From Beta vulgaris subsp. vulgaris (lineage: Eukaryota > Streptophyta > Magnoliopsida > Caryophyllales > Amaranthaceae), in NCBI RefSeq assembly GCF_026745355.1, contig NC_079205.1:35116660-35180659 (forward strand): a DNA stretch of 64,000 nucleotides, read 5' to 3'. Position numbers and translations under genes: made by a program. Under the pieces are notes generated by a model. The model was not told the DNA's origin. It saw nothing but the letters and a program-made list of their open reading frames with translations, and searched no databases. Positions 22,271-35,072 of the stretch are shown one piece after another. How positions within the stretch are numbered: position 1 is the stretch's first letter; the number at the start of each line of letters is the position of its first letter.

Positions 22271-23831
22271 TTACAATCCACCAGATATTAATGTAAAAGT
22301 GTAGCTAACAGACAGTGCAGCTAAGGCTCGAGTGACACTTTCAGAGGAAGAGGGAACAAAGCTGGAATCGAAGCGTTGAGGACAATAGGCAGCTTGATGA
22401 CCTGGAAACCAACACAAACCACAAGTATCGGAAGTAGGGGTAGAGGTTACATTGCTACTTGATGGATTACTCCCTGCAGACGACAAATCATTAGTAATAT
22501 AATCTAGGCAAGGCATATTATAGGATAACAAGTTAGATTATTTACTCATACCATTGGAGCGTCCCCGATTAGCATTGTTGTTGTTGTGGTTTCCAGAGCC
22601 ACGAGAATTATTATTTCCCCCATTCCCACCATTATTGCCTCGAGCATTCTGATTATTGTTACCACCACGATTATTGTTACCCCCACGATTCCCGGTATTT
22701 CTTCCCCAATTCCTCCCTCCAGAGTTAGACTTGGTGGAGGAACTTGATCCAGAACCAGTAGATTGAACAGCAAGTAAGGCAGATGAGAGGAGGAATCAGA
22801 TCCATCCCTCGAATTTTTCAATCTCTGTTCATGAAAGAGCAATTTAGGCCGGAGATCATCAAAACTAATAGGGAATGGATAATGCAACAAGGTAGTAACA
22901 ATGTGATCATATTCAGAGTCACGATCCAGACCAAAAAGGGTATACAAAACTAAATCCTGATTTGACACAGGGCATTGTATAGCAGCAAGAGAATCAGCAA
23001 TATCCTTTTATCTCCCTTAAATAACCATCCATAGATTGAGAATCAGCCTTTTTAATACGAGTCAAACGTCCCTTTAACTTCATAGAACGAGCCATACTGG
23101 CATGCATAAATCTAGACTGTAATTTATTCCAAATATCAACAGAGGTGTGGAGATCATGAACATCCACAAAAACATCACAAGATAAAGTAGCAAAAATCCA
23201 TGATTTTACTTGCTGATCAATACGCAGATATACATAAAAGTGAACATTAGAAACAGTATTACCAGATTCATCAAGTATAGTAGCAGAAGGAATAAGAGCA
23301 GTACCATCAACAAGGCCAGGTAATTAATGAGAAAGCAGTAGGCAAGTAATTTGAGTTTTCCATAGAAGATAATCCTCAGGAGAGGAGAGAGTGATAGTTA
23401 CCAAGTTCATGAGATTAGGGGCAGACAACTAAGGAAGAATGAACACCGGGGAGGGAACAGATTGACCAACCATTGTCGAGGAAGTCGACGGAAATTGTAA
23501 CGCAGGATGCGTGAACCCTGGTGGAAACCGTGAGGTTGACCGGGACGGTGGGCTAGGCGCCGGCGAGCTTGTGGCGGCGGCATACAGCGACGAGTGCGGC
23601 GGCATCAGGGAGGTAAAATCGGCGGCGGCAGCAGACGGAATCGCTAGCGGTGGGTTGGGGAAACCCCGCGGCAGCAGCGAGCGATGTGGTCGTCGAGGGG
23701 AAGTACGATGGAAACTGCGTGAAGGCAGCGTGGGGTACCGCCGGCGGAGGCAACGGCTGACCGGAGGTCGACGCTGGCGGTGGCTGCGAGACAACGACCG
23801 GTTGTGCGGAAGAGGTGGTGGAAAAATCCAT
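22271..23831 (-). pseudogene. gag of a truncated Ty1/copia retrotransposon
   Basis: Starts near 23831 (MDFSTTSS), shortly after the primer-binding site. The N-terminal part is Pro/Ala/Ser-rich. A middle stretch (about 22968-22750) has gag-like sequence VLYTLFGLDRDSEYDHIV followed by a Gly/Asn/Arg-rich linker. A CCHC zinc knuckle (CGLCWFPGHQAAYC) lies near 22440-22395. The frame is broken in several places and stops follow. No protease, integrase or RT follows, so the element is truncated after gag near 22270. It once encoded the capsid and nucleocapsid precursor. Confidence 0.82.
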
Positions 23832-23883
23832 CAGGAAAGAAATTTTTATTTTTGGTGAGGGGAAAAAAAATTAGAAAAACCTA

Positions 23884-23896
23884 GGCTGTGATACCA
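23884..23896 (-). other. copia primer-binding site (initiator tRNA-Met)
   Basis: On the minus strand TGGTATCACAGCC directly follows the LTR end. It matches the common plant copia site TGGTATCAGAGCC, complementary to the 3' end of initiator methionine tRNA, with one mismatch. Confidence 0.8.
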
Positions 23897-23955
23897 TGTA
23901 AAAGTGTGGAGAATAATTGTGTTAACCTTGAGTAGGTTAACCTGGCATTCAATAT
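23897..23955 (-). mobile_element. 3' part of split copia 5' LTR
   Basis: On the minus strand this is the last 59 bp of a short LTR ending TTTTACA. The rest of the LTR lies at 36751-36864, on the far side of the Athila-type insertion. Bases 23951-23955 (AATAT) are that insertion's target duplication. Confidence 0.8.
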
Positions 23956-24884
23956 TGATAAGAGGCTTTTAGTGTGTCTTTAAGGCACTAAGAACCGCTT
24001 TCCAAACAATATTTATAAGTCCTAACAAGCAATTACTAAGAGAATAGTAAGGGCAAATCAAGGGTCGATCCACAAGGAAAATGGGATTGATTAAAGTCTA
24101 TCAAGTCCAGACTACCTAATTGAAAGGTATTTGGGGGTTTGAAAGATGGTTGGTAACAATTAAGACTAACTAACAACTATAACAAGCAAATATCAAGAGG
24201 TTAAATATCAAATAAAAGACACTAGAGTTAAGGTTACTAGTATGAATAAGAATAGCCAATGATTGCTAATGCGATTGTGATGTACGGAGATGATTATGCA
24301 AGGTTTAGTTTCCCTCTAAATTACTTGAGTCCTCTCTGGAATGGTCCTCAAGAGTAATCACTTAATCAATCAACTAAATCCTCTCTCGAATGGTCTTTAG
24401 TTAATTGACTAAGAGATTCAATAAGTTTGGAAAACCCCTAATAAATAGGGATGGCAACGGGTGGAATTTGGGTCGGGTGAGGCAGAAGACTTAGGTGCGG
24501 GCGAACCTATGCGTTCTGTTGTTTGCTCCATAATTTGTCGATGGTGCGGGCGCACCTGCAGCATGTGCGGGCGCACCATCATGTGCGGGGGACTCCAAAC
24601 ACACCTCATGCTCCCTCACATCCTCTAGCTTGTTTCTTTCAGCCATGTCTCGCATTACTCGACCCCAAAAAGGGTCATACCTGCAATAAAAACACGAGCA
24701 AACATGGTGAAAGCATATGTGCTAGAAATTCGATCAAAATAGATCGAAAATCTAGCAAAATGTCACTATGATCAAGTGAATGAAATAGAAGGGAAAAGAG
24801 AGGAGAAAGAGGGAAGAAAGGGGAAAAAGGGAACCGAAACAAGCCAAAAAGAAGCCATAAAGTGCGTTAGGAACGCACTTATCA
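23956..24884 (-). mobile_element. 3' LTR of the Athila-type element, internally deleted
   Basis: 929 bp against 1,673 bp for the 5' LTR. Outer parts align closely. At about 24442-24492 some 790 bp are replaced by a short unrelated filler containing GGGATGGCAACGGGTGG. After the filler only two of the many GGTGCGGGCGCACC-type motifs remain (24535-24580). Confidence 0.9.
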
Positions 24885-26660
24885 AACTCCCCCAAGCTTA
24901 GCGTTTTGCTTGTCCTCAAGTAAACCAAGAGTGAGAATGAAGGAAAGAAGAAGAAAAGGAGAATAAAAAGAAGAGGGACACATGCAACAAACTAACCTAT
25001 ATGCTCTAAATCAAGGTTACAAACATGACATGCAAGCTAAATGAGTTCATAGCAAGATTTAGGAGACCAACCAAACACAAGAGGGAAGATGATTAGGAAG
25101 CACAAGAGTGACTCTAAGGTCTCAATCCACCGATCAACCGAGTCTTTTTGAAAGAAAGCTTTCCAAGAATGATTTCTCACTCTTCTCCACTTCCAAGACC
25201 CAAGTTTGACTCCTCCCTAGGGATGCTCAACCATAATTGCTCGCCTCTACCACGTTTTGATGACCCTCATCATGACTTGCACAAAATCTCGCCCGCCACT
25301 ACTAAATAGATCAAGTCCAATCTAGAAGTCAAAAGGGACTTTGTTAAGGTTGTAACGGGGCAGGTTAGGGGTGTGGATTATATTCTAGGAATGTGGTGCA
25401 AAAAGGGTAAGTGGAGTACAAACTAGGGGTAAATACTCCCCCAAGCTAGTCCTAACACATTATCAATTAAAGACATCTCACACATAACCTTGAATTTCAC
25501 TTGCTTCTTTTTCACTTTGTGAACTTTTTCATTTTTCTCATCAATTTGATCTTTCTTTTTTTTTTATTTCAATAATAAACCAAATCAAACAATAAGAACT
25601 TTCTTTCTTTTATTTCTTTTGTCTTTCTTTTTCACAAATTTTTTTTTCAACTTTTGCTATCATACAAGCACATTAACTCACTTTCAACCAAGACTTAATA
25701 TCAAAACAACTTAACTCAACAAAAACTACACATGCACTCCACTTTGGGGAAAGTTTGGCCATGACTCATTATGTGGGTTAAGCAAAAATAGGATAGAAAG
25801 GCTCAGATGGGTTGAGAAGCGAATATTATGCAGGTATTCAAGCTTTTGGTTTTGTAGCTCCTATTACTAGCAAAAGAAACGCCCTAAATCATTCTCCTAG
25901 AGGCTCGTTCTTATGTAATCTTGGGGAGCTAAAATGCAAGTCACAAGTTAGGCGATCAATGGTGAGGGTTAGTGAGTTCTTACGAGGTTCTTGGCCCTCC
26001 TTCGGGATTTCGTCGAAAGGGCAAGGCAATCCATTCATCCAACTCGCCTAATTTCAAAGAGACTCTACCAAAAGTTATCGTTTCAAGAGCACACTTATAC
26101 AACAGGGTTCCAAAATCATCAAGTCTAATATAAGGAAGGTCTTCCAATCAAGTCATGAACACTTTAGCCACAAATCATGCATGCAACCAAGCTATCCTAA
26201 ATGCAGAAAAAAAAAAAAGAATAAAAAGGAAATATATTTTTATATAAATATGCAAAGCAAAAGCAAAACAAAACTACCAAAGCAAAGCTTACAGGTGAAG
26301 AGAAGTCAGCAGGGGTGGGGAAGTCAAAACCACAGACAGGAACAATCACCAACTGATACCGAAAACCAATGAGACCCCTAAATTCTAACCATCGATGACC
26401 CCAAAACTCCCAAAGATATAGACATACATGCAAGTCCCCCAAGCTTAAGCAAAATCCGCGCTCGGAGTTGCAAAAGGAGGGAGAGGGAGGGGGGTTATGA
26501 AAAGCTCCTAATAGTTCCCACCATTACCCCCATCGGGAGGGGGTAAGGAGGGAAATACCCACCAGAGTACCCATCAGGATAGTAGATGGGTAGTGGGGGT
26601 AAGGACGGAAAGAAGGCTCCTCAAACGGCCCTTCTGAGGGTCGAAAGAAGGAGGATAGTG
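24885..26660 (-). mobile_element. Athila-type 3' spacer
   Basis: Non-coding sequence between the third ORF and the 3' LTR, homologous to 15296-16941 in reverse orientation. Runs of T and A (25550-25640) and scattered short frames carry no motifs. It ends at the polypurine tract next to the 3' LTR. Confidence 0.75.
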
Positions 26661-26667
26661 GGGATGG

Positions 26668-27974
26668 TTAGGGAAGGAGGCTCATGTCCGGAGAGACATT
26701 GGCGAGGTGAGAGCGCCAAGCCACCCTAGACACATGGTCAAGGTCGGTGCGGATACCGGCAAGAGTAGCAGTAACCGCACGGTGATTGGCGTCCTGAGAG
26801 GCCTGCATCTGGGCTATGGCCTCCATGACGGAGCCCATGTCGAAGGATTGAGAGGAGGAAGCTTCGGCCACCTCACTCTCAGGAATGCGGTGGTCGGGCC
26901 TCGGACCTCTTGAACGCGTGGAATCGCTCCGTAGGGTGGGCTCAGGGACAGCCCTGGGATGTCATGGGAAAGGGGAACCCGCCAACGGTTTTCACAGTTA
27001 GCGGGGAGGTCCCAGATGAAGTCGGGCCCTATAAAACAGTAAGGTCGCCCCCCCCCCCACAAGCCAAATGCAATTTTCCTTTGGTAATTGCGCAGAAATT
27101 TCATCTGCTGCAGACTGGCACCATCCAATCTGTTGGACTGACCAACAGTAGGCACGCTAGCTTCCAAGCGAGCCAGGTCATCGTCCAACTCGAGGTAGGA
27201 CGCTAGCGGGTGACCATTCCACCACAAAGATCTCCCCGTTACCGTAGTGCCCCCCAATCTCCTGCAGTCGGTGAAGGAGAGAGCAGCAAAGTTAATCGGG
27301 CTCTATGGTGGGCCCCGTCAGTGGCCAACCAAAGAACCAGCATCGTCCTTCCTCAACTGCCCGACTTCCTGTTTAGGAAAGATGGTGTAAACCAACATCC
27401 TATGGAAGTAACGGAGAGCAAGATGGATGATCTCCGACGCTTTGGACGAGTTCGTCCGAAACGGAGTCGTGCCGTTGGTGATCTTTGCCCACCATTCTTG
27501 CTCATTGTATCCCTGCCAGATGGTGCCCAAAGGGGCATCACAGAGAGCTCGAGAATCCATCCCGAATGCCTCACAAAATTCGTCAAAAGTGAGTGTTCTA
27601 ACTTGAATAAACATACGAAACTGAATAGTTAGAACACCCGTGACCGTACTTATGTTCAACATACTCAAGAATTCGAGAGTGAGTTCATCATAAGTAGGTT
27701 CATGGATGTCAAGGAAGTCCGATAGGGCGATATTACCTGCCATCTCCTTTATCATCATTTCGATGTTAAGGTAATTACAGGTAGTGTAGCCATAGAACTT
27801 CGTTGGACAAAGTGTGCGCTCAGAAAGTTGCGTAAAAATTTGTTTATGAGTGGCATTGGGGAATTTTAGAGCATATAGGGGAGGGGAATTAGAGCTAGAC
27901 GAGGGTCCTTGTGAAGAGGACCCGGTATTTGCTCTCTTAGACCTAGAGGAGCCTTCACCACTATTTCTACCCAT
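26668..27974 (-). pseudogene. Athila third ORF (env-like position), frameshifted
   Basis: The likely start is MGRNSGEGSSRSKR at 27974. The first part is open to about 27318 and includes the plant transposon protein-type region (YDELTLEFLSMLNIS... FDEFCEAFGM). After frameshifts the sequence continues at 27257-26814 (AFGLWGGGRPYCFIGPDFIW) and 26871-26668, a region rich in heptad-like hydrophobics (MEAIAQMQASQDANHRAV) that could be a coiled coil. Position after integrase matches the env-like ORF of Athila elements; the real function is unknown. Not functional as it stands. Confidence 0.75.
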
Positions 27975-28073
27975 GGTGGTAAAAATTTTTGTTTTGCAAA
28001 AGGGGAAGGATAAGTGATGATCTGCTGCAACGACACACCACAGAATGTACTCTCCACACAAAGAAACACACAA

Positions 28074-29590
28074 AAAGTAAAATCAAACCACACAAAGAAA
28101 CACACAAAAAGAAAGAAAATCAAAAACTAATCTTAAAAGAAAATCAAAAACTAATCCTAAGATCTACCAGCTAGCCAATCCACAATTAGTAGCAACCAAG
28201 TTGCTAACAATCAAGAGTATCACCACTTATAAGAGACTTTCAAGACAAATTCACCAAATCAACCACAATTGGTGCACAAAAATCAACAACACTAGAAATT
28301 CATGCAATGTAGTTCACAAAAATTCAGAGAATCATGAAAAATACCATAAACAACATGAAATACACTTGTTCACCACCACATCAAACACAAATAGGAGCAA
28401 TTCATGAATAATAAAAAATTTATGGAAAACAAGCATGCAATCTAAAAGAAAACACACTAGAACTCCAAATTACTAGATTATTGATGAAAAATCAAGGATT
28501 AGAAGAGAGTTACCAACATGGAGATGAAAATCCCCAATTTCGAAACCCTAGAAATCGAATCCTTGCAAAACCCCAATTTGTGTGCTTTTGAATGGTGTAG
28601 AGAGGAAGATGATGAAGATTCCGGTAAGATTTGCCGTTGAAAGTCGCCGGAAAAGATGGTGGTGGCCGGATCTAGAGAGGAGCAAGAGAGAAAAAGTGAG
28701 TGAGAGTGAGAGAAAGTTTTGAAATTATGAAGAATAGAGTGAGGAGGGCCGAAAAAACAATGTTACAATCGTGCATTTTTTTTTCGCCCAGCCGGGTTGG
28801 TGCGGGCACATCTCCTTCAGGTGCGGGCGCACCACTCACAAAAAGAAATTCAGAATTCGTTTGGTGCGGCCGCACCATGAAGAGGTGCGGGCGCACCAAA
28901 CCTTCTGTTTTTTCTGAAAAACTGCGGATGGTGTTGGTGCGGGCGCACCTAGTGATGGTGCGGGCGCACATATTCATCTGTTTTTTGTTGAAAAAGTATT
29001 CAAAATCTGGTGCGGGCGCACCAACTTGTTTTTCGAAACTTTTCCACAAGTGCGGGCGCACCTTTTTGAGGTGCGAGAGCACCTAACCTTCTGTTTTTTT
29101 AGCAAAAAGCTTTCGAAATATGGTGCGGGCGCACCTTGTGGAGGTGCTGGAGCACCAAGAATTTTTTCCGAAATATTTCCTGAGGTGCGAACGCACCTCG
29201 AGGAGGTGCGGGAGCACCTTTTCTTCTGTTTTTTCGCAAAATTATTCTTAGAACATGGTGAGGGCGCACCTAGAGTGGTGCGGGCGCACCTTTCTAAGTT
29301 TTCGAAATTCACCCTTCTCCAATTACTCCTTTCTCACTCCATTTTTCAGAAAAATCATGTCTAAAAGTACCTCTCACAGCCAGCTGATCGATCACAAGTC
29401 TAACTAACAATCAAAAGAAAACTAAACTAAGATAAAAGAAAGGAAAGAAGAGAAACGGGTTGCCTCCCGTGTAGCGCTTGTTTTAAGTCATTAGCTAGAC
29501 TAAAAAGGATACATCCATCATAAGAGTCGCTCAGGTGAGCGAAGAATCAAGCAATCAATGGAACCAACGTCATGAGAATCATGGTAGAGC
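28074..29590 (-). mobile_element. Athila-type spacer carrying GC-rich palindromes
   Basis: Untranslated region between integrase and the third ORF. From 28795 to 29295 it has about a dozen copies or near-copies of the 14-bp palindrome GGTGCGGGCGCACC, often in pairs about 20 bp apart and separated by CTGTTTTTT-type spacers. The same palindrome fills part of the LTR. Near 29458 the conserved GGGTTGCCTCCCG of this lineage follows the pol end. The apparent reading frames here come from the repeats. Confidence 0.8.
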
Positions 29591-29591
29591 T

Positions 29592-30755
29592 TCAATCTTT
29601 GACCGTTAACCAACCACCCATAACTTCATAAGCTCCATATGGAGTAGTCTTCAACACAGAGAAGGGACCCGACCACTTGGACTTTAACTTTCCGGGGAAG
29701 AGCTTTAGTCTTGAGTTGAACAATAAGACCTTGTCCCCAACCCGGAAGTCTCGTTGTTGAATCCGGTGATGATGCCGTTTCTTCGTTTGCTCTTTGTATA
29801 GTCTCGAACTCTCATAAGCATCAAAACGAAGGGCTTCAAGCGCTACTAACCTTTCCTTTCGAGCTTCTCCCGCCAAGTGAAGATCCATGTTGAGCTCCTT
29901 AATTGCCCACCAAGCCTTGTGCTCAAGTTCAACCGGCAAATGGCATGCTTTGCCATACACAAGGCGATAGGGAGTGGTGCCTATATGCGTCTTAAAAGTC
30001 GTGCGAAGAGCCCAAAGAGCGTCATCAAGCTTCAAAGACCAATCCTTTCGTGTCCAATTGACCACGCTTTCAAGGACGTTCTTAACCTCTCGATTCGAGA
30101 CCTCAACTTGGCCTTGTGTTTGGGGGTGATAAGGAAGACCTACTTTGTGATTCACCCCATATTTCTTCAATAGTGCTTCTAATTGCTTTTTGGCGAAGTG
30201 TGAACCGCCATCACTGATCAACACACGGGGCACTCCAAATCGAGGGAATATGATCTTCTTCAAGAGCTTGGTCACTACCTTATGGTCATTGGGAGAGGCA
30301 ATGGCTTCAACCCATTTGTCACGTAGTCGACCGCAAAGAATGTACACTATCCCACAGGAAGGAACGAATGGCCCATAAAGTCGACCCCCAGACATCAAAC
30401 GGCTCAACCTCAAGAATGTTCTGTTGAGGCATCTCTGTCCTTTGTGATGCCACCACTCCTTTGACATCTATCACAAGCCACACAAATTCCGGCATCCTTT
30501 TGCAATGTGGCCAAACATACCACACTGGAGCACCTTAGCAACAGTTTTGCTTGCTCCACCATGCCCTCCACATGCCAAAGTATGGCAATGATGCAAAATC
30601 GAGGTCATCTCATGATTAGGAACACACCTCCTAAACACTCCATCAGCACACTTCTTAAAAAGGAGCGGGTCATCCCAGTAGAACCTCGAAACTTCTTTAA
30701 AGAACCGCTTCCTTTGTTGGGAAGTAAAACCATGAGGTTCAATCCCACAAGCCAA
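29592..30755 (-). pseudogene. integrase domain of the Athila-type element
   Basis: Residual zinc-binding region near 30640-30520 (HHCHTLACGGHGGASKT). The catalytic core lies in the open frame 30467-29592: DKWVEAIA, then the second catalytic Asp in LISDGGSHF and the Glu region [19 protein letters not shown]. The first catalytic Asp lies in a garbled stretch near 30400. A C-terminal segment [27 protein letters not shown] is typical of gypsy integrases (split here into [10 protein letters not shown] and [11 protein letters not shown]). The upstream frame is shifted, so the protein is broken. Confidence 0.88.
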
Positions 30756-30789
30756 ATAATTGCATAATCAGCGAACCATGGAACCTCAT

Positions 30790-31249
30790 TGTTCATAATG
30801 GCGAACAATGCTTCTTCTCTCAAATCTTCCTCGATAGGAATCTCCTCCAGATTGTCAAGAGGGAGGGGAGAAAGATGGTCAGCTACCACATTCTCCGTCC
30901 CCTTCTTCTCTTTCATCTCAAAATCAAACTCCTGAAGAAGCAACACCCACCTAATGAGCCTAGGCTTGGCATCCTTCTTACTCATCAAATACCGGACCGC
31001 AGAATGATCCGTATACACCACCGCCTTATTACATGTCAAGTAGGAACGGAACTTGTCAAAAGCAAAGACCACGGCCAACATTTTCTTCTCCGTAGTTGCA
31101 TAGTTCCGTTGAGCATCATCCAGAGTCCTACTTGCATAGGCTATCACATGAAGCCTCCCTTCCTTGCGTTGCCCAAGAACAACTCCCACTGAAAAGTCAC
31201 TAGCATCGCACATTAGTTCAAAAGGCAAGCTCCAATCCGGAGCTTGCAC
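30790..31249 (-). pseudogene. RNase H domain of the Athila-type element
   Basis: The frame reads [17 protein letters not shown], then [20 protein letters not shown] with the catalytic Glu of TEKKML, and [11 protein letters not shown], the standard gypsy RNase H motifs in order. It continues to [12 protein letters not shown], the usual linker towards integrase. This stretch of about 150 residues is the best preserved part of pol, but it is cut off from RT by frameshifts. Confidence 0.9.
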
Positions 31250-31289
31250 AATGGGGGCAGAAGTAAGGGCTTTTTAAGAGTTTCAAAAG

Positions 31290-32260
31290 CCTTAATACAA
31301 GACTCATCAAACTCAAAATCAACATCTTTTGAAGTAGATTCGTCAATGGTTTGGCTATTTGAGAAAATCCTTGATGAAACGCCTGGTAAAAACCAGCATG
31401 TCCAAGGAAAGCGCGAACTCCCGTCACCGAGTTCGGTGGCGGAAGCTTCTCAATAACCGAAACCTTTGCCGATCTACTCAATACCCTTTTTCGACACTTT
31501 ATGCCCAAGTACAATGCCTTCCTCGACCATAAAGTGACACTTCCCCAATTCAGTAGAGGTTCGTCTCTTGACACCTTTTTAACACACATTCAAGATTAAC
31601 CAGACATGTGTCAAAAGACGAACCACACACACTAAAGTCGTCCATGAACACTTCAATGGAATCTTCTAGCATGTCAGAGAAGATTGCTGTCATACACCTT
31701 TGAAAAGTGGATGGGGCATTACACAAACCAAAGGGCATCCTTCGATATGCAAATGTCCCATACGGACAAGTAAAGGTGGTTTTCTCTTGGTCATCCGGAT
31801 GAATGGGATTTGAAAGAATCCGGAATAACCATCGAGAAAACAGAAGTGTGAATGACGAGCAAGCCTCTCCAACATTTGGTCAATGAAGGGAAGGGGGAAA
31901 TGATCTTTCGGGTGGATTTGTTCATTTTCTGTAATCAATACAGACTCTCCACCCAGTGACAGTCCTAGTCGAGATTGTTTCTCCTTTCTCATTCTCAACT
32001 ATAGTCATGCCTCCTTTTTTGGAACCACGTGAATCGGGCTCACCCACTTGCTATCTGAGATAGCATAGATGATTCCCGCGTCACGCAGTTTCAAGATCTC
32101 CTTTTTCACAACCTCTTTGAGGTTGGGATTGAGCCTTCTCTGATGCTCGATGGAGGAGGCATTACTATCGATGAGATGGATACGATGCATAGCAAGAGAA
32201 GGGCTTATCCCCTTAAGGTCATCAATCGAATACCCAATGACATCTTTATATTTTTGCAAA
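31290..32260 (-). pseudogene. reverse transcriptase domain of the Athila-type element
   Basis: Pieces in successive frames: the finger region ending GIIYAISDSKWVSPIHVVPKK (32080-32010, here given in part), motif A as CFLDGYSGFFQIP (about 31845), then MPFGLCNAPSTFQRCM and the active site VFMDDFSV (about 31640; gypsy elements use F/Y-x-D-D), and the connection segment GVRAFLGHAGFYQAFHQGFS (31420-31370). At least three frameshifts separate them, so no enzyme can be made. Confidence 0.88.
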
Positions 32261-32599
32261 ATTCCAATCAGTTTGATATAGAAATGTCATCAAGACTCGA
32301 ATTGACAATAACAGGATAAGTACATGCATCATCAAGAAAAACATATCTAAGAGAGGAGGGAAGGGGTTTGAACTCTACCTTGGGAGGAGGCTTAGAACAC
32401 TCCTCTTTATCCGTGGATGATGTAGCTAGAACCTCAAACGCCTCATCTTGTGTTTCCTCTTCCATGTCCAAGCTAAGGGGTCGGTAAGTAGCACATAACT
32501 CCCCCAGAATTATCCACACTCATGGCGTCCTCTACCTCATCTTCCACTAGGCTTACCCGCAAATTCTCTCATCATAGGTCTCTTCATGTCTTAGAGAAC

Positions 32600-32930
32600 T
32601 CAAACACCACCCGCTCATTAGCTACCTCAACCGTGATTGTGTCGTTTTTGCAGTTTATCACGGCACCCAAGTCTTTAGAGCTTCTCTTCCCAGAATAAGA
32701 GGAGTCTCAGGATCTTCCTCCATATCCATCACCACAAAGTCGCATGGTACAAACACATGCCCAACTTGAATCGGTATATCCTCCAACTCACCACAGGGAC
32801 TCTCACAGTGCGGCCGCCAATTGAATCGTTTTGCGCGTAGGATGAAGAGGAAATTTAGGTGCTTTGCAATAGAAAGGGGCATCAAATTGACATGCTCCAG
32901 ATCGGCCAGTGCACCCTTAGGCTCTAATCA
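32600..32930 (-). pseudogene. aspartic protease domain of the Athila-type element
   Basis: Around the active site the frame reads ALADLEHVNLMPLS, where relatives have DLGAS: the catalytic Asp codon survives but the next residues are changed by a small deletion. Downstream EDIPIQVGHVFVPCDFVV and PLILGREAL are the flap and C-terminal signatures of plant gypsy proteases. Inactive by sequence. Confidence 0.8.
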
Positions 32931-33179
32931 CCTATCTTCCCGGCAAGGTGAAACTCCCGGGATCTCTTTGCTTCTTGGGCATAGTTCGTTGCACAAGAGC
33001 ACTCACTTGGTAAGGTAGGGAGATAAGCTCATCTTCAAGTTTTCGCTTATTGGAGAGGATCTCTTTCAAGAACTTAGCATAAGCTGGCATTTGAGACATA
33101 GCCTCAAGGAATGGGATGTTGATTTGCAGGCTCTTATCACATTAGAAATTTAGTGAACTTGTCACTCAACTTTCTCTCT

Positions 33180-34974
33180 ACCAACCTATGAGGATAGGGA
33201 ACCGGAGGCACATAGATTGGTTGGTGGAGGTGATGGCAATGGTTTTTGTCACCAACTTGAACATGTGACTCATCTTTCTCCTCAACTTCCTCTTTCTCAG
33301 TTTCCTCAGCTCCATCCTCCTTCTCAACAACCTCAGCTTCTTCATCCTCTCTAACTCCCCATTGGCATCTTAGGACCCGCATAACTTGTTCCCGACCTCA
33401 AATGAATGGCTTTGGCTTGATGGAGGTTGGGTTAGGGATGGGTTGGCCGGAAGTTATTTGTGGGGGTGAGGGATTTTCTCAGCTACTTGGGCAATTTGGG
33501 TTTCAAGCATTTTGTTGTGGGCTTGTAGCTCTTGAAACCTTTGCTCATGGTTTTGGAGAATTTGGTTCATGGATTGGAGTTGTTGGAGAATTTGGAGAGA
33601 GGTTGGATCGGAAGATGGTGTAGGTTCGGGATTTTGTTTGGGGAATGGAAGATTGGAGGGAGGTTTTGGGTTGTTGGTCCTTTGATGTGGAGCTTGGAGT
33701 GTTGGACCCTTGTGAGGAGGAACCACCTTGGTTATAGTTTTGGTTTTGGTTATACCCTTGCGCAAACCCTTGGTTGTGAGCTTGGTTGTACCCTTGTTGA
33801 GGTTGATTCCATCCTTGTTGAGGTTGGTTGAATCCTTGGGTGTAGTTTTGTTGAGGTTGTCTCCAACCTCCTTGTTGATTGTTCCTATACCCTTGGTTTC
33901 CTTGATACCCATCTCCTCTTGAATTATTGCCGCCACATGCTCCGAATGGGTACCTCCACAATAAGAAGTATCATGGTTAGTACCACCACAAATATCACAA
34001 GAAAAAGAGTTTACCTGTGAAGGAGTAGACGATGCAAGATTGATCTTGGAGAGCTTCTTGTCGAGTTGGTCCATCTTGCTTGAATTTGATCCATGGGGTC
34101 AATTTCAAACTTTCCGCTCTTCTTAGGTTGAGCACCTCTTCGTCTTCCACCCCATGAGTAGTTCTTGATCACTTCCTCAATTGTGGACTCAAGTTGTTCT
34201 TGCGGGATCTTAATAGTTGACCTCCCGCTCCAGCATCAAGGTTGGCCCGTGAAATCGGATCAAGACCATCATAGAAAAATCGCATGAGTAGATTCTTGTT
34301 GAACTCATGGTGTGGGCATGAACGGATCATCTCCTTGAACCGCTCCCAAGCTTCGGCAAGTGTCTCATCGTTCTCTTGCTCAAATGAGGAGATCTTCCTC
34401 CTTATGCCCGCAGTCTTCCACTCCGGGAAGTATTTCTTCAAGAAGCCATTGTGACTTCTTCCCATGTAGTGAGGGAATTAGCAGGCAAGCTCTTGAGCCA
34501 TGACTTTGCTTTTCCGGTAAGAGAGGACCGGAACAAGTGCATCTTGATGTAGTCAGGAGAGACATCATTAGTTGTTATCATGGCACAGATCTCAAGAAAC
34601 CTGTCGAGATGGTCTAGAGGATCTTCATCTGACCCCCACAAAACTGCTCTGCTTTCACCATCCGAGTATACTGAGGGTGAATGCTGAAATTTGTAGTGGT
34701 GGTGGGAGTCGAATTCCACCTTGAAGAACATAGGAACCCGGATTTCCGAAATCCCTAAACAGTTGTGGATTTGCTTCACCCATTTCTGATTCAACTTCAC
34801 TTGATGTACTTGAGATTGGTGAAGAGGCTCGGAACCCAAAGTCAAATTTTCCAAATTCTTCCGAAGCTTTCGCAATGTACGGTCGATTTCAGATCTAGAG
34901 GCAATGTGGGTGAACCGTGAGTTCTTCTTCTCATGTAACACAACAAAGCTAAGCAGAGGATTAGCAAATAACAA
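33180..34974 (-). pseudogene. gag of the Athila-type element
   Basis: Retrotrans_gag core: DPLDHLDRFLEICAMI, LFRSSLTGKAKSWLKSLP (34640-34480), a frame change near 34440, then NETLAEAWERFK-type sequence (NDETLAEAWERFKEMIRSCP) and FFYDGL. A CCHC knuckle CDICGGTNHDTSYC lies near 34000-33960. A Gln/Asn/Gly-rich stretch (33900-33730) and a Pro-rich, heptad-bearing tail follow. Three frames are needed to read it through. It once formed the capsid precursor. Confidence 0.87.
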
Positions 34975-35051
34975 CCACAGTTAAAAAGAAAATAAAAGAA
35001 AAATCAACTAAGCAAACTAAACTAAAATATACTTCAATCAATAGCACAATT

Positions 35052-35069
35052 TCCCCGGCAACGGCGCCA
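35052..35069 (-). other. primer-binding site, tRNA-Asp(GUC)
   Basis: On the minus strand TGGCGCCGTTGCCGGGGA, three bases after the 5' LTR. It is exactly complementary over 18 bases to the 3' end of plant tRNA-Asp including CCA (TCCCCGGCAACGGCGCCA on the + strand). This is a standard primer for the Athila/Tat lineages. Confidence 0.93.
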
Positions 35070-35072
35070 TTT

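Noticed and set aside
28672..29364. Frames with repeated VRAHL / GAPAP
   Set aside because: Produced by the GGTGCGGGCGCACC palindromes of the Athila-type spacer.
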